Source: Bacteroides sp. (lineage in GTDB: Bacteria > Bacteroidota > Bacteroidia > Bacteroidales > Bacteroidaceae). Taken from it: DNA of 41,575 bases. The notes beneath the pieces were generated by a model. That model worked only from the letters and a program-made list of their open reading frames with translations, ran no database searches and had not been told where the DNA came from. Positions 33,130 to 41,575 of the stretch are shown here, piece after piece. A program made the translations under genes and the position numbers. How positions within the stretch are numbered: position 1 is the stretch's first letter; each line of letters begins with the position of its first letter. The stretch spans positions 1 to 41,575 of the forward strand of contig NZ_JAICZW010000154.1 of the NCBI RefSeq assembly GCF_029057325.1, read 5' to 3'.

Positions 33130-35919
33130 ATGCGACGAATAAACATTTATTTTCTGATGACAGGCCTGCTGATGTGCCTGTTTTCATGCAAAAACACTCC
33201 TTCCGCCATATCTTTGGCCGGGGAATGGGAATTTGCATTAGATAGTACCGATGTCGGAATAAACGAGGAATGGGCTCGACGACAGTTTAAAAGCATTATC
33301 CATTTACCCGGAACAACTGATGATGCCGGATATGGAACTCCCAATACGTTGGAACCATCTATCCAGAAGCCGCAAGTCCTTCACTTGACCCGCAAAAACA
33401 ATTATGTAGGCCCGGCTTGGTACAGCAAAGAAGTCGATATACCCTCCGGATGGGAAGGTAAGGCGATTGAACTTAAATTGGAACGTGTCATCTGGCAGAC
33501 ATCTGTTTGGATAGACGGGAATCGTGTCAAGGGCATGCAAGAGAGCTTGGTCGCTCCACATCGGTATGACCTGACGGAACAGCTGACGCCCGGCAAGCAT
33601 AAAATTACCATCCGTATCGATAACCGGAAGCGATATGACATTACGGCTGGTGACATGGCTCATGCCTATACCAACGAGACACAGATTATGTGGAACGGAG
33701 CCATCGGGGAGATAAGCCTGACTGCCAAGGATGCCGTTTCGATTCGCGATTTGCAGGTGTATTCGGACTATAAGAACAGGCAGGTACGGGTGACGTGTCA
33801 GATAGACAACAGAGGTGCTGCTACTGCCGGCACATTGACCGCCGACATCCAAGCTGCAATCGGATCTGCTACACAAATGCAGCAGCACGTGACCCTCAAG
33901 CCCGGAAAGAATATCATTGACCTGGTTTGTCCGGTCAAAGAGGATGTTTTGGTATGGGACGAATTTGCTCCCAACCTCTATACGCTTCAGGCTTCCATCG
34001 AGGCAGAATCGTATAAAGATATCCGGAAAGTCAAATTCGGTTTCCGGGATTTGGAAAAGAAGGGATCGGCTTTATTGCTGAATGGTCATAAAATCTTCTT
34101 GCGAGGAACATTGGAGTGCTGCATATTTCCCCTTACCGGCTATCCGCCGATGGAGCATGAAGGCTGGGAAAAGGTCTTCACAACTGCCCGTGAATGGGGA
34201 CTGAACCATCTTCGTTTTCACTCTTGGTGTCCTCTGGAAGTGGCGTTTGAGGTGGCGGACTCACTTGGTTTCTATCTTCAGGTGGAACTTCCTCTTTGGT
34301 CAACCGATTTGAAAGAGGATGAGCGTGCTCCTTATCTGTATGCCGAGGCGGACCGCATCTTGGAAACATACGGTAACCACCCTTCTTTCTGTATGCTCAG
34401 TTTGGGAAACGAACTCCAATATGACTTCACCTTTTTGAAATCGCTCTTGAACCATGTTAAAGGGAAAGACTCGCGTCGTCTTTACACCACCACTTCATTT
34501 ACTTTCGAAAGAGGTCATGGAGATTGGCCGGAAGCGGATGATGATTTCTTTATCACCCAGTGGACCAAAAAAGGATGGGTGCGTGGTCAAGGTGTGTTCA
34601 ATGCGGAATCGCCCCGATTCGACAAGGATTATTCCGCTTCGGTCGAAGGAATGGATGTACCGCTCATTACGCATGAAGTCGGGCAGTATGCCGTCTATCC
34701 CGACCTGAAAGAGATAGAGAAATATACCGGCGTATTGGAACCGCTGAACTTCAAGGGCGTAAAAGAAGACCTTGAAAGAAAAGGATTGTCAGGAAAGGCA
34801 GATGACTACTTGATGGCAAGCGGCAAGCTGGCAGCCCTGCTCTATAAAGAAGAGATTGAAAGAGCGATGAAGACTCCGGGAATCAGCGGTTTTCAATTGT
34901 TGGACCTGCACGACTTCCCCGGACAGGGAACGGCTCTTGTTGGACTGCTGAACGCTTTCTGGGAAAGCAAAGGCATCATACAAGCCGCTGCGTTCCGTCA
35001 GTTTTGTGCCCCAGTGACTCCGTTGGCGCGTTTCTCTAAAGCGGTTTATACATCCGATGAAACATTTGAAGCGTCCATCGAAATGGTGAATTATAGCGAC
35101 AAAGCGATAGAAGATGCTGTCGTCAACTGGAATTTGACCGACCGGAACGGGCAAACGGTTGCGCAAGGGGAATTTCCTGCACGTTTGCTGCCTATTGGAG
35201 AAAACAGTGCTGTCGGCAACATTCGTTGTCCGTTGAATCAAATTGCGGAAGCCAAGGAATTAACCTTGTCGGCTGCGTTGCAGGGAACCTCCTATGCGAA
35301 TGAATGGAAGATATGGGTTTATCCGGCATCCCTGATTGTGGACAAGGGGGACATCGTTGTCACAGACCGTTTTACCGTTGCCCAAAAAGCGTTGCAAGAA
35401 GGGAAAAAAGTACTGTTCAACCCTCCTTACGAATCTTTGAAAGGACTGGAAGGAAAGTTTGTCCCCGTATTTTGGAGTCCGGTACATTTTCCCAAGCAGG
35501 CGGGAACCATGGGATTGCTGCTTGATCCGAATCATCCGGCATTCGCATACTTCCCGACAGAAGGGCATACCGACTGGCAATGGTGGAGGGTTACGACGCA
35601 GTCGAAGACACTCTGCATTGATAGCTTGCATACCGAAGTCACTCCCCTTATTGAGTGTGTGGACAACTTCGCCAACAACCGCCGACTGGCCAATCTGTTT
35701 GAAGCCGGCTGCTTGAACGGAAAACTGGTCGTATGCAGCCTGGATCTGCTCCGTGAACAGGAAAAGAGTCCGGAAAAGAAGCAATTGTTGTATAGTATCA
35801 TAGAATATATGAAATCCGATAAATTCAGTCCGACACGACAAACCTCTCTTGAAGCAATTGGAGAATTCTTGACATCCGGACAAACAACATCCCGGGAAAA
35901 ACCTGAATCTATTTATTGA
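33130..35919 (+). CDS. GH2-family glycoside hydrolase lipoprotein
   Basis: 929 aa. Lipoprotein signal with lipobox LFSC (C20), so anchored at a membrane surface, probably periplasmic side or outer membrane. It has a sugar-binding jelly-roll domain (about 28-200), immunoglobulin-like domain (about 200-310) and TIM barrel (about 310-600) with acid/base E428 in LSLGNELQ and probable nucleophile E516 in ITHEVGQY. A long C-terminal region (600-929) of beta domains is not assigned. GH2 covers beta-galactosidase, beta-glucuronidase, beta-mannosidase and others; specificity cannot be read here. It appears intact while its susCD partners are broken. The promoter matches that of susC. Confidence 0.88.
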   Translation: MRRINIYFLMTGLLMCLFSCKNTPSAISLAGEWEFALDSTDVGINEEWARRQFKSIIHLPGTTDDAGYGTPNTLEPSIQKPQVLHLTRKNNYVGPAWYSKEVDIPSGWEGKAIELKLERVIWQTSVWIDGNRVKGMQESLVAPHRYDLTEQLTPGKHKITIRIDNRKRYDITAGDMAHAYTNETQIMWNGAIGEISLTAKDAVSIRDLQVYSDYKNRQVRVTCQIDNRGAATAGTLTADIQAAIGSATQMQQHVTLKPGKNIIDLVCPVKEDVLVWDEFAPNLYTLQASIEAESYKDIRKVKFGFRDLEKKGSALLLNGHKIFLRGTLECCIFPLTGYPPMEHEGWEKVFTTAREWGLNHLRFHSWCPLEVAFEVADSLGFYLQVELPLWSTDLKEDERAPYLYAEADRILETYGNHPSFCMLSLGNELQYDFTFLKSLLNHVKGKDSRRLYTTTSFTFERGHGDWPEADDDFFITQWTKKGWVRGQGVFNAESPRFDKDYSASVEGMDVPLITHEVGQYAVYPDLKEIEKYTGVLEPLNFKGVKEDLERKGLSGKADDYLMASGKLAALLYKEEIERAMKTPGISGFQLLDLHDFPGQGTALVGLLNAFWESKGIIQAAAFRQFCAPVTPLARFSKAVYTSDETFEASIEMVNYSDKAIEDAVVNWNLTDRNGQTVAQGEFPARLLPIGENSAVGNIRCPLNQIAEAKELTLSAALQGTSYANEWKIWVYPASLIVDKGDIVVTDRFTVAQKALQEGKKVLFNPPYESLKGLEGKFVPVFWSPVHFPKQAGTMGLLLDPNHPAFAYFPTEGHTDWQWWRVTTQSKTLCIDSLHTEVTPLIECVDNFANNRRLANLFEAGCLNGKLVVCSLDLLREQEKSPEKKQLLYSIIEYMKSDKFSPTRQTSLEAIGEFLTSGQTTSREKPESIY

Positions 35920-35930
35920 GAATTGATGCG

Positions 35931-35994
35931 CTACAATGGGGGTGAGTCAAAACTTGTCTGTGTACTGTTGGACATTTTGACACCCCCATTGTAG
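35931..35994 (+). terminator. Long hairpin after the GH2 gene (probable terminator)
   Basis: Left arm 35931-35952 and right arm 35975-35994 pair over about 20 bp, with two extra bases on the left (outer arm CTACAATGGGGGTG). TGTTTTTTG follows on the plus strand. It starts 12 nt after the GH2 stop. The inner GTCAAAAC also bounds element E, so it may be a mobile-type hairpin serving as a terminator. Confidence 0.6.
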
Positions 35995-36049
35995 TGTTTT
36001 TTGTTTGAATATGGAAGCGGGGATTTCACCTGTCCCCCAAAGCGGTGTC

Positions 36050-36175
36050 TCAACACCGAACAGCAAAATGGAAAATTTTAGCACCTCCGATTACTACCCG
36101 GTCATATCCGAAAAGCAATCCGCCCATTGCCGAAACGAGGCGGATTAATAATAAATAGCCTGTTGTTTGTTTCAT
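36050..36175 (-). pseudogene. 5' remnant of an MFS sugar porter gene
   Basis: On the minus strand ATG 36175 opens 41 codons that include LVSAMGGLLFGYD and VVIGGAK, the diagnostic first-helix signature of sugar-porter (xylose/arabinose/glucose:H+ symporter) proteins. The sequence loses resemblance after AKIF and stops at TGA 36050-36052. A full gene would need about 430 more codons, and no continuation is seen between here and the GH2 stop. It is too short to be functional. It suggests this locus once carried a monosaccharide transporter. Confidence 0.75.
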
Positions 36176-36308
36176 GATAATGAATGAACAAGATTTTGGT
36201 GCAAAGCAAAGCCCCCTTTAAAAGAAAAATAGATAGATAAAAAATGATAAGATGGATAATCTTCCGATTTTTAATTGTAAGTTTGTACTATTCTTAAGTT
36301 TGAATATT

Positions 36309-37196
36309 ATGATTAGAAAGAAAGACGGTTTCAATGGCGAACGGGCGCTTGTCCTTCCGCAATCCATTGTCCAAGAAATGGAAGAAGATCCCATTTCCTC
36401 TATATTACACATTACCGACATAGGCTATTATCCGAAAGCATGGCATCATTTTCGGGAGCGGAAGAAACCTATTTCGCAGTTCGTTTTTATCCATTGTATA
36501 GAGGGAGCAGGCTGGTTTCGGACGGAAGAGCAGGAATACCGGGTGACCGCCAACCAATATTTCATCTTGCCGGCAGGGAAAGAACATGCTTATGGAGCCG
36601 ATGAAAAGGACCCTTGGACCATCTATTGGATTCACTTTAAAGGGAAATTGGCTCCTTATTTCGCCAAGCGGTGCGCGCGTCCCATTGAGGTTAAACCAGG
36701 GGCGCATTCGCGTATAAGCGACCGGATTGACATGTTTGAAGAGATACTCCGGACGTTGGAAATGGGCTATAGCCATGAAAACCTGCTTTATGCTTGCTCC
36801 GTATTCTACCATTATTTTGGCACTTTGCGCTATCTGCAGCAATATCGGGATGCTGCCCACCATGAACCGGGGCAGTATGACGTCGTAACGGCTGCCATTT
36901 ATTTTATGAAAGAAAATATTGAGAAGAAACTGATGTTGCAAGAGATTGCAGCACATGTGGGATACTCTCCATCTCATTTTTCTGTCTTATTCAATCAAAA
37001 GACAGGTTATGCTCCGTTGACTTATTTTAATCAGCTGAAAATACAGCAAGCCTGCCGGCTTCTTGACTTTACAGACATGAAAGTGAACCAAATCTGCTAT
37101 AAGATAGGCATTGAAGATACCTATTATTTTTCCCGCCTTTTTAGTAGAATCATGGGAATGCCGCCACGGGAATATAGAAAGATGAAGAAAGGATAG
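36309..37196 (+). CDS. AraC-family transcriptional regulator
   Basis: 295 aa. N-terminal cupin-type sensor (about 45-130; FIHCIEGAGWFRTEEQEYRV and QYFILPAGKEHAYGA, then WTIYWIHFKG), and a C-terminal pair of helix-turn-helix motifs (about 195-295; MLQEIAAHVGYSPSHFSVLF, VNQICYKIGIEDTYYFSRLF, MGMPPREYRK). It probably senses a sugar and activates the neighbouring polysaccharide-use genes; the 21-bp-spaced direct repeats at the susC and GH2 promoters are the natural candidate sites (inference). ATG 36309 is preferred over the opening at 36252, whose 19 extra residues are hydrophobic and not family-like. Appears intact. Confidence 0.88.
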   Translation: MIRKKDGFNGERALVLPQSIVQEMEEDPISSILHITDIGYYPKAWHHFRERKKPISQFVFIHCIEGAGWFRTEEQEYRVTANQYFILPAGKEHAYGADEKDPWTIYWIHFKGKLAPYFAKRCARPIEVKPGAHSRISDRIDMFEEILRTLEMGYSHENLLYACSVFYHYFGTLRYLQQYRDAAHHEPGQYDVVTAAIYFMKENIEKKLMLQEIAAHVGYSPSHFSVLFNQKTGYAPLTYFNQLKIQQACRLLDFTDMKVNQICYKIGIEDTYYFSRLFSRIMGMPPREYRKMKKG

Positions 37197-37217
37197 ATAG
37201 TGAACAGAAGCAGGTAT

Positions 37218-38198
37218 CTACTCAAAGCAGACATAATGACTGATTCGCTCTAAATCAGCTTCCGAAAACTCTTCGTACAGGGTGAAAGGTTTCAGGCTTT
37301 GGAACTTTCCCTTCTTTTTGCGGTATTCCACAAACGCCTTGGCTTGATAGAAGTTGATGTAGGGGTGGGAGCGTAGTTTCTCTATGCCGGCACGGTTCAG
37401 GTTGAGGAGGCGGATGAGCGAGGTGTCGATGGAGAACCATGGCTGTAGCCGGGCGGCATCCAGATGGATTTCTTTTAGCTGCTCGATGCTGTAGAAACCT
37501 CCTAAGCGTTGTCGATAACCGACTATCATTCGGGCAATTTCACTGCCGATGCCCGGTATTTTCTTCAATTCGGTGGTGTCGGCGCGGTTCAGGTCGATGA
37601 TGGTGCCTGCCGGATATTTCTCTTGCCTGCTTCGGGCTAGAACGGTGCTGTCGCCGCTTGCCGGAGGGGTGTAGAGCGGGGTGGCTTTTGGCGTGGTTTC
37701 TTTTTCTTTTTTCTCTTTTTCTTTCTCTTTCGAAGTGATGCGAATATAGGGCAAGAGTGTTTGAAACCGCTCTTCCGTCATCCCGTATATCTTCTTGAAA
37801 TCTTCGGCTTTGCGAAACTTGCCGCCCTTGCTGCGATAACGGAGGACGTTTCGTGCCATCCATCCGGGCAAACCCAAGCGGCAAAGGGTGGAAGAATCGG
37901 CTTCATTGGGATCGAAAGGCATCAAGGCAACGGCTGTTGACGGATGTTCCGGGGCGGAATGCTTGAAGCGGTAGCTCTGCTTCTCCTCCTGCTTTTCGAT
38001 GGAGGCAATGAACGACTCGTATTCTGCCATGGCTGCGGCTTGCCGTTCGATATCTTCTTTCGGAAGAGGACGGCTCTTCCGCAGGTATGTGTAGATTTGC
38101 CCGGAGAGGAAGACGAGGAGGATGCCGGCCATCAGTACCAGTATTCCACGTCTTTCTTCCCGGGAGAAATAGAAAAATTCTTTCAGGAGATTCCGCAT
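37218..38198 (-). CDS. ComEA-like helix-hairpin-helix protein with N-terminal membrane anchor
   Basis: 326 aa. One membrane segment (GILVLMAGILLVFLSGQIYT, about 18-38), a charged linker, then three HhH units: PNEADSSTLCRLGLPGWMA (about 100), DLNRADTTELKKIPGIG (about 195) and LNRAGIEKLRSHPYINF (about 270). HhH motifs bind DNA backbone without sequence specificity, as in ComEA. A role in DNA handling at the envelope is possible but unproven. A K/E-rich low-complexity linker lies between the first two units. It is 6 nt downstream of the SNF symporter gene and convergent with the AraC gene. Confidence 0.85.
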   Translation of the reverse strand: MRNLLKEFFYFSREERRGILVLMAGILLVFLSGQIYTYLRKSRPLPKEDIERQAAAMAEYESFIASIEKQEEKQSYRFKHSAPEHPSTAVALMPFDPNEADSSTLCRLGLPGWMARNVLRYRSKGGKFRKAEDFKKIYGMTEERFQTLLPYIRITSKEKEKEKKEKETTPKATPLYTPPASGDSTVLARSRQEKYPAGTIIDLNRADTTELKKIPGIGSEIARMIVGYRQRLGGFYSIEQLKEIHLDAARLQPWFSIDTSLIRLLNLNRAGIEKLRSHPYINFYQAKAFVEYRKKKGKFQSLKPFTLYEEFSEADLERISHYVCFE

Positions 38199-38204
38199 GA
38201 CGGC

Positions 38205-39572
38205 TTATTTCAAGAATCCAAGTTCGTTGATGAATATCACCGTGATGCCTATCGGGGCGATAAACTTCAGGATGAATATCAGAAACCTGTAAACCGATAC
38301 TTTCAAGGTGCCGTTATTGCTGATTTCTTCCCACACGATTTTCTTGTCCAGATACCAGCCGGTGAAGAGGGAGATGAAGAGGCCGCCCACCGGCATCATC
38401 AGCTTGGCGGTGACGAAGTCGAACAGGTCGAACAGGGTCATTCCGTACAGCGTATAGTCTTTGCCGATGCCGAGGGAGAGGGAACTGAGTACTCCCAGGA
38501 GCGTGCATCCCGCCGTGACGAGTGTTGCCGCTTTGCTGCGCGAGAACTTGAACTCCTCGTGCAGATAGGCAGTCACCACCTCGTGCAGGGAGATGGTGGA
38601 AGTCAGTGCCGCCAGTGCCAGCAGGATGTAGAACAGCAAGGAGAGCAGCACCGCCAGCCATGGCAGGTTGCCGAATGCCTGCTGGAAGACATTGGGTAGC
38701 GTGATGAACAGCAGGCTGGGACCGGCATCCGGCTGTATGCCTACCGAGAAGGCGGCGGGGAAGATGATGAAGCCGGCAAGGATGGCGACCAGTGTGTCAA
38801 TGGCTGCCACGTTGAATGCCGTTCGGGGCAGGTTCGTATCGTTGCGGAAGTAGGAAGCATACGTGCAGAGACATCCCATGCCGAGGCTCAACGAGAAGAA
38901 CGCTTGTCCCATGGCTCCTAGAAACACGTTGCTGTCCACTTTGCTGAAGTCGGGCTTCAACAGAAATTCAATGCCCGCACCCGCTCCGGGCAGGGATATG
39001 GAGCAGACGGCCAGGATAAGCAATAGGACAAACAGCATCGGCATCATGATTTTGGCCGATTTCTCAATGCCTTTCTCCACTCCTTTCACGATGATGTAAT
39101 GGGTGGCAAGCAAAAACAGCACCAGCCAGACGAGCGGTCGCCAGGGGTTGCTGACAAAGCTGTTGAAGGAGGCGATGAAATCGGTTGCCGACTTTCCGGC
39201 AAAGCTATTGGTGGCGGCTTCGCCGATGAACTCCAGCGTCCATCCTGCCACTACGGAATAATATCCCAAAATGAGGAAACCGGCCAATACGCCCATGCGC
39301 CCCACCCAGCGCCAATGCGTGCCGGGTGCCAGCTTTTGGTATGCTCCTGCTGTATTGGCCCGCGAGCGTCTGCCGATAAGGAATTCTGCAATCATGATGG
39401 GGATTCCGAGAAGCAGTACGCAAACCAGATATATCAGGATGAATGCCGCGCCTCCGTGGTTTCCGGTTTCGAAGGGGAAACGCCAGATGTTTCCTAAACC
39501 GACTGCGGAGCCTGCCGAGGCAAGGATAACGCCCAGTTTACTTCCGAAGTTGGCTCTGTCACTTTTTGTCAT
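38205..39572 (-). CDS. Neurotransmitter:sodium symporter family (SNF) transporter
   Basis: 455 aa, about 11-12 membrane segments, LeuT fold. The first-helix signature SAVGLGNIWRFPFETGNHGG with the unwound glycine/asparagine region is diagnostic. SLGMGCLCTYASYF matches the sixth-helix region. Bacterial members import amino acids with Na+ at the inner membrane; the substrate is unknown. It shares an intergenic region of about 100 bp with the divergent VanZ gene, where -7-like boxes occur on both strands. Confidence 0.9.
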   Translation of the reverse strand: MTKSDRANFGSKLGVILASAGSAVGLGNIWRFPFETGNHGGAAFILIYLVCVLLLGIPIMIAEFLIGRRSRANTAGAYQKLAPGTHWRWVGRMGVLAGFLILGYYSVVAGWTLEFIGEAATNSFAGKSATDFIASFNSFVSNPWRPLVWLVLFLLATHYIIVKGVEKGIEKSAKIMMPMLFVLLLILAVCSISLPGAGAGIEFLLKPDFSKVDSNVFLGAMGQAFFSLSLGMGCLCTYASYFRNDTNLPRTAFNVAAIDTLVAILAGFIIFPAAFSVGIQPDAGPSLLFITLPNVFQQAFGNLPWLAVLLSLLFYILLALAALTSTISLHEVVTAYLHEEFKFSRSKAATLVTAGCTLLGVLSSLSLGIGKDYTLYGMTLFDLFDFVTAKLMMPVGGLFISLFTGWYLDKKIVWEEISNNGTLKVSVYRFLIFILKFIAPIGITVIFINELGFLK

Positions 39573-39621
39573 AAAACGTAGATTTTTCTTTCAATTCGTT
39601 ATTAATACCAGCAAAAATGTG

Positions 39622-39649
39622 CAAATATAGAAAAAGTTCTCTATTTTTG
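39622..39649. promoter_or_regulatory. Divergent promoter region (symporter / VanZ-like)
   Basis: Minus strand TATATTTG (39622-39629) and plus strand TATTTTTG (39642-39649) both fit TAnnTTTG. No clear -33 TTTG for either, so these are tentative. Confidence 0.45.
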
Positions 39650-39675
39650 TACATGGTTCGTTGATAAATTGAAAT

Positions 39676-40071
39676 ATGCTATATTATATTAAGAAATATC
39701 CGGTGTCGTTGTTCGTCATTTTGGCGGTGATTTACCTTTCGTTCTTCAAGCCGCCTTCCGATGAGTTGGAAGTGTATAAAATCCCCCATATAGATAAGGT
39801 GGTGCACGTTTGCATGTACTTCGGCATGTCCGGCATGTTGTGGCTGGAGTTTCTTCGCGGGCATCGCGATGGCGGAGCTCCCCTGTGGCATGCGTGGGTA
39901 GGAGCGTTGCTTTGCCCGGTGTTGTTCAGTGGAGTGGTGGAGCTGCTTCAAGAGTATTGCACCACCTACCGTGGTGGCGATTGGCTGGACTTTGCAGCCA
40001 ATGCCACGGGAGCTGTGTTGGCATCTTTGGCCGGTTATTTTCTGGTGAGGCCGCGGATTGTTGGTAGGTGA
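39676..40071 (+). CDS. VanZ-like family membrane protein
   Basis: 131 aa with about four membrane segments. The spacing of IDKVVHVCMYFGMSGMLW, FSGVVELLQEYCTTYRGGDW and DFAANATGAVLASLAGYFLV is typical of the VanZ-like domain (RxxxxxDxxxNxxG type signature). Biochemical function is unknown for most members; VanZ itself affects glycopeptide resistance. Converges on murF with a 13-nt gap and no obvious terminator. Confidence 0.88.
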   Translation: MLYYIKKYPVSLFVILAVIYLSFFKPPSDELEVYKIPHIDKVVHVCMYFGMSGMLWLEFLRGHRDGGAPLWHAWVGALLCPVLFSGVVELLQEYCTTYRGGDWLDFAANATGAVLASLAGYFLVRPRIVGR

Positions 40072-40084
40072 TAGGTGGTAAAGG

Positions 40085-41383
40085 TTATAAGTATTCCGTT
40101 ATTGTGCTCAGCTTGATGCCGTTTGAGCCTTTTATCAGGATGGTTTTTCCACAAGGCTTTTCTGTTTGCAGGGTGGCAATAAGCGATGGCGCGTCGGGAT
40201 AGGTGGGATAGGTATGGCGGGTGGCGGCAAACAGCTCTCCTACCAATACTACGTCCTCAAATTCGCATTCTTCCAGATAATCTACCACTTTCTGATGTTC
40301 GTTGGCACTCTCTTTGCCCAGTTCGCGCATGTCTCCCAAAATCAGCATTTTCTTTTCTGCCTGTATGTGGCGGAAGTTGCCGATGGCAGCCTTCATGCTG
40401 GTGGGGTTGGCGTTGTAGGCATCGATAATTAGTGTGTTGTCCACCGTTTTTTTCAGTTGTGAGCGGTTGTTTTGCGGAACATATTCTGCCAGTGCCCGGT
40501 CTGTCTGTTCAGCTTTTATGTTGAAGAAACGTCCGATGGCGACGGCAGCAAGTGCATTGGGGAGGTTGTATTCGCCGATAAGCTGCGTCTGCACGATGTG
40601 GCGTTCCTCTTCCCGGTCTGCTTTCCATTCGAAGGTGAGGTATGGAGAATTGCCGCAGATGTGTCCGCTGACGTACAATCCTTCTTCGCTGCCGTAGGTG
40701 ATTGGGGTCAGCCCATGCGCCATCTCTTTCAGATACGGATTGTCGGCGTGGATAAAGATGGTGGCGTTTTTGCGGGTTCGCAGGAAGTCGTACAGCTCTC
40801 CTTTGGTCCGGATGACTCCTTCAAAAGAGCCGAATCCCTCCAGATGTGCTTTTCCCACGTTGGTGATGATGCCATAGTCCGGCTCGGCAATTTCTACCAG
40901 TTCCCGGATGTCGCCGGGATGACTGGCACCCATCTCTACGATGGCAACTTCGTGTTCCGGGCGCAGGCGCAGCAGGGTGAGGGGCACGCCGATGTGGTTG
41001 TTCAGGTTGCCTTGCGTATAGAGGATGTTGCGCGATTGCGAGAGCACGGCGGCAATCAGTTCCTTGGTGGTGGTCTTTCCGTTGGTTCCGGTGATTCCGA
41101 TGATGGGCGTGCCCAGTTGCCTGCGGTGGTGGCGTGCCAATTCTTGCAGGGTTTTCAGGCCGTTTTCCACCAGAATGTATCGCACGTCTCCGGCAGGGGC
41201 GTATTCTGTTTCGTCCACCACGGCGTAGGCGCATCCGCTTTCCAGTGCTTTGGCGGCAAAGGCGTTTCCGTTGAACGACTCGCCTTTCAGGGCGATGAAC
41301 AGGGAGGCTTCGGGGCAATTGCGGCTGTCGGTGGTGACGCAGGAGCACTGCTGGAATATTGAATAAAGAGTAGTTGTATCCAT
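40085..41383 (-). CDS. murF: UDP-N-acetylmuramoyl-tripeptide--D-alanyl-D-alanine ligase MurF
   Basis: 432 aa, cytoplasmic Mur ligase. It adds D-Ala-D-Ala to UDP-MurNAc-tripeptide with ATP. P-loop GITGTNGKTTTKEL (about 100), IVEMGASHPGDI, NVGKAHLEGFGSFEGV, the DAYNANPTSMKAAI motif and the C-terminal LGDMRELGKES are all typical. ATG 41383 is chosen; the nine residues upstream (from 41410) are basic and not conserved. A -7 box TATCTTTG is present on the minus strand at 41425-41432. It sits outside the usual mur/fts cluster. Confidence 0.95.
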   Translation of the reverse strand: MDTTTLYSIFQQCSCVTTDSRNCPEASLFIALKGESFNGNAFAAKALESGCAYAVVDETEYAPAGDVRYILVENGLKTLQELARHHRRQLGTPIIGITGTNGKTTTKELIAAVLSQSRNILYTQGNLNNHIGVPLTLLRLRPEHEVAIVEMGASHPGDIRELVEIAEPDYGIITNVGKAHLEGFGSFEGVIRTKGELYDFLRTRKNATIFIHADNPYLKEMAHGLTPITYGSEEGLYVSGHICGNSPYLTFEWKADREEERHIVQTQLIGEYNLPNALAAVAIGRFFNIKAEQTDRALAEYVPQNNRSQLKKTVDNTLIIDAYNANPTSMKAAIGNFRHIQAEKKMLILGDMRELGKESANEHQKVVDYLEECEFEDVVLVGELFAATRHTYPTYPDAPSLIATLQTEKPCGKTILIKGSNGIKLSTITEYL

Positions 41384-41424
41384 AACCGATTTGTTTTTTA
41401 GTAATCGCATTGATTTATGTGGTG

Positions 41425-41432
41425 CAAAGATA
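41425..41432 (-). promoter_or_regulatory. Predicted -7 box of murF
   Basis: TATCTTTG on the minus strand, about 40 nt before the ATG. No convincing -33 element was found. Confidence 0.45.
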
Positions 41433-41474
41433 AAGCATTAATCGCTATGTTGTCATGGTGGTGTGGAAATAAAA

Positions 41475-41501
41475 AAAGGTTCATCGTTGTGATGAACCTT
41501 T
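41475..41501 (-). terminator. Intrinsic terminator after tRNA-Asn
   Basis: Perfect 11-bp stem (41475-41485 with 41491-41501, arm AAAGGTTCATC) with a 5-nt loop and a T-run on the minus strand. It lies 4 nt past the tRNA 3' end. Confidence 0.88.
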
Positions 41502-41504
41502 CTG

Positions 41505-41575
41505 CTCTTCCTCTTGGACTTGAACCAAGGACCCTCTGATTAACAGTCAGATGCTCTAACCGACTGAGCTAAGGA
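41505..41575 (-). tRNA. tRNA-Asn (anticodon GTT), 5' end cut by window edge
   Basis: Read on the minus strand: D-arm GCTC...GAGC, anticodon loop CTGTTAA with GTT, T-arm CTTGG-TTCAAGT-CCAAG, acceptor 3' half AGGAAGA with discriminator G. Only four bases (TCCT) of the 5' acceptor half are visible; the first three lie beyond the window. CCA is not encoded. Confidence 0.93.

Noticed and set aside
36176..36260. Third copy of the two-site promoter layout upstream of the MFS remnant
   Set aside because: TCCAT/TCTAT-like motifs exist on the minus strand but their spacing is 19 or 23 bp, and no box lies at the expected distance.

Overview
The window is a chromosomal segment of a gut Bacteroides-type bacterium (Bacteroidota). 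The signs are a SusC/SusD pair, AraC-regulated glycoside hydrolase genes, starts without Shine-Dalgarno sequences, and promoters with the Bacteroides -7 box TAnnTTTG. I could not determine the species.

1-22402: a peptidoglycan (MurNAc) salvage locus. Thirteen minus-strand genes run from namZ-2 (start 21143) down to a beta-lactamase-like/SGNH fusion (stop 71), with one more kinase gene upstream (21548-22402). Together they describe a route. An Amidase_3 enzyme strips stem peptides, a SpoIID-type protein and two NamZ exo-muramidases open the glycan, three permeases (AmpG-like, MurT-like, SSS) are candidates for uptake, BadF/BadG-type kinases phosphorylate MurNAc, and MurQ splits MurNAc-6P into GlcNAc-6P and D-lactate. 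A large FAD/Fe-S D-lactate dehydrogenase can then burn the lactate. A DUF4922 protein and a GT2 glycosyltransferase in the same run have no obvious place in this route.

The locus is full of repeats: 10 of its 12 gene junctions carry one. (i) Eight copies of a GC-rich palindrome, several read in frame as extra peptide. (ii) Heptanucleotide arrays at six junctions, each holding the upstream stop codon. (iii) Four-unit arrays with an exact 22-bp period. The SpoIID-like gene contains the most striking object: a 457-bp cassette encoding a DUF559 (Vsr-fold endonuclease) domain, bounded by 39-bp inverted copies of the palindrome and fused in frame into the host protein.

22403-28391: a repeat-rich gap, then asd (minus), and on the plus strand a CPA2-type antiporter with USP-like domains, tcdA and a LolD-like ABC ATPase.

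28392-37196: a decaying polysaccharide-utilisation locus. susC has a one-base frameshift and has lost its 3' end, susD has lost its 5' part (the two are joined by an apparent deletion), and a 41-codon stub of a sugar-porter MFS gene remains. A GH2 lipoprotein and an AraC-family regulator look intact. The susC and GH2 promoters share the same two-site architecture with identical spacing.

37197-41575: a ComEA-like HhH protein and an SNF-family symporter (minus), VanZ-like protein (plus), murF (minus), and a tRNA-Asn cut by the window edge.
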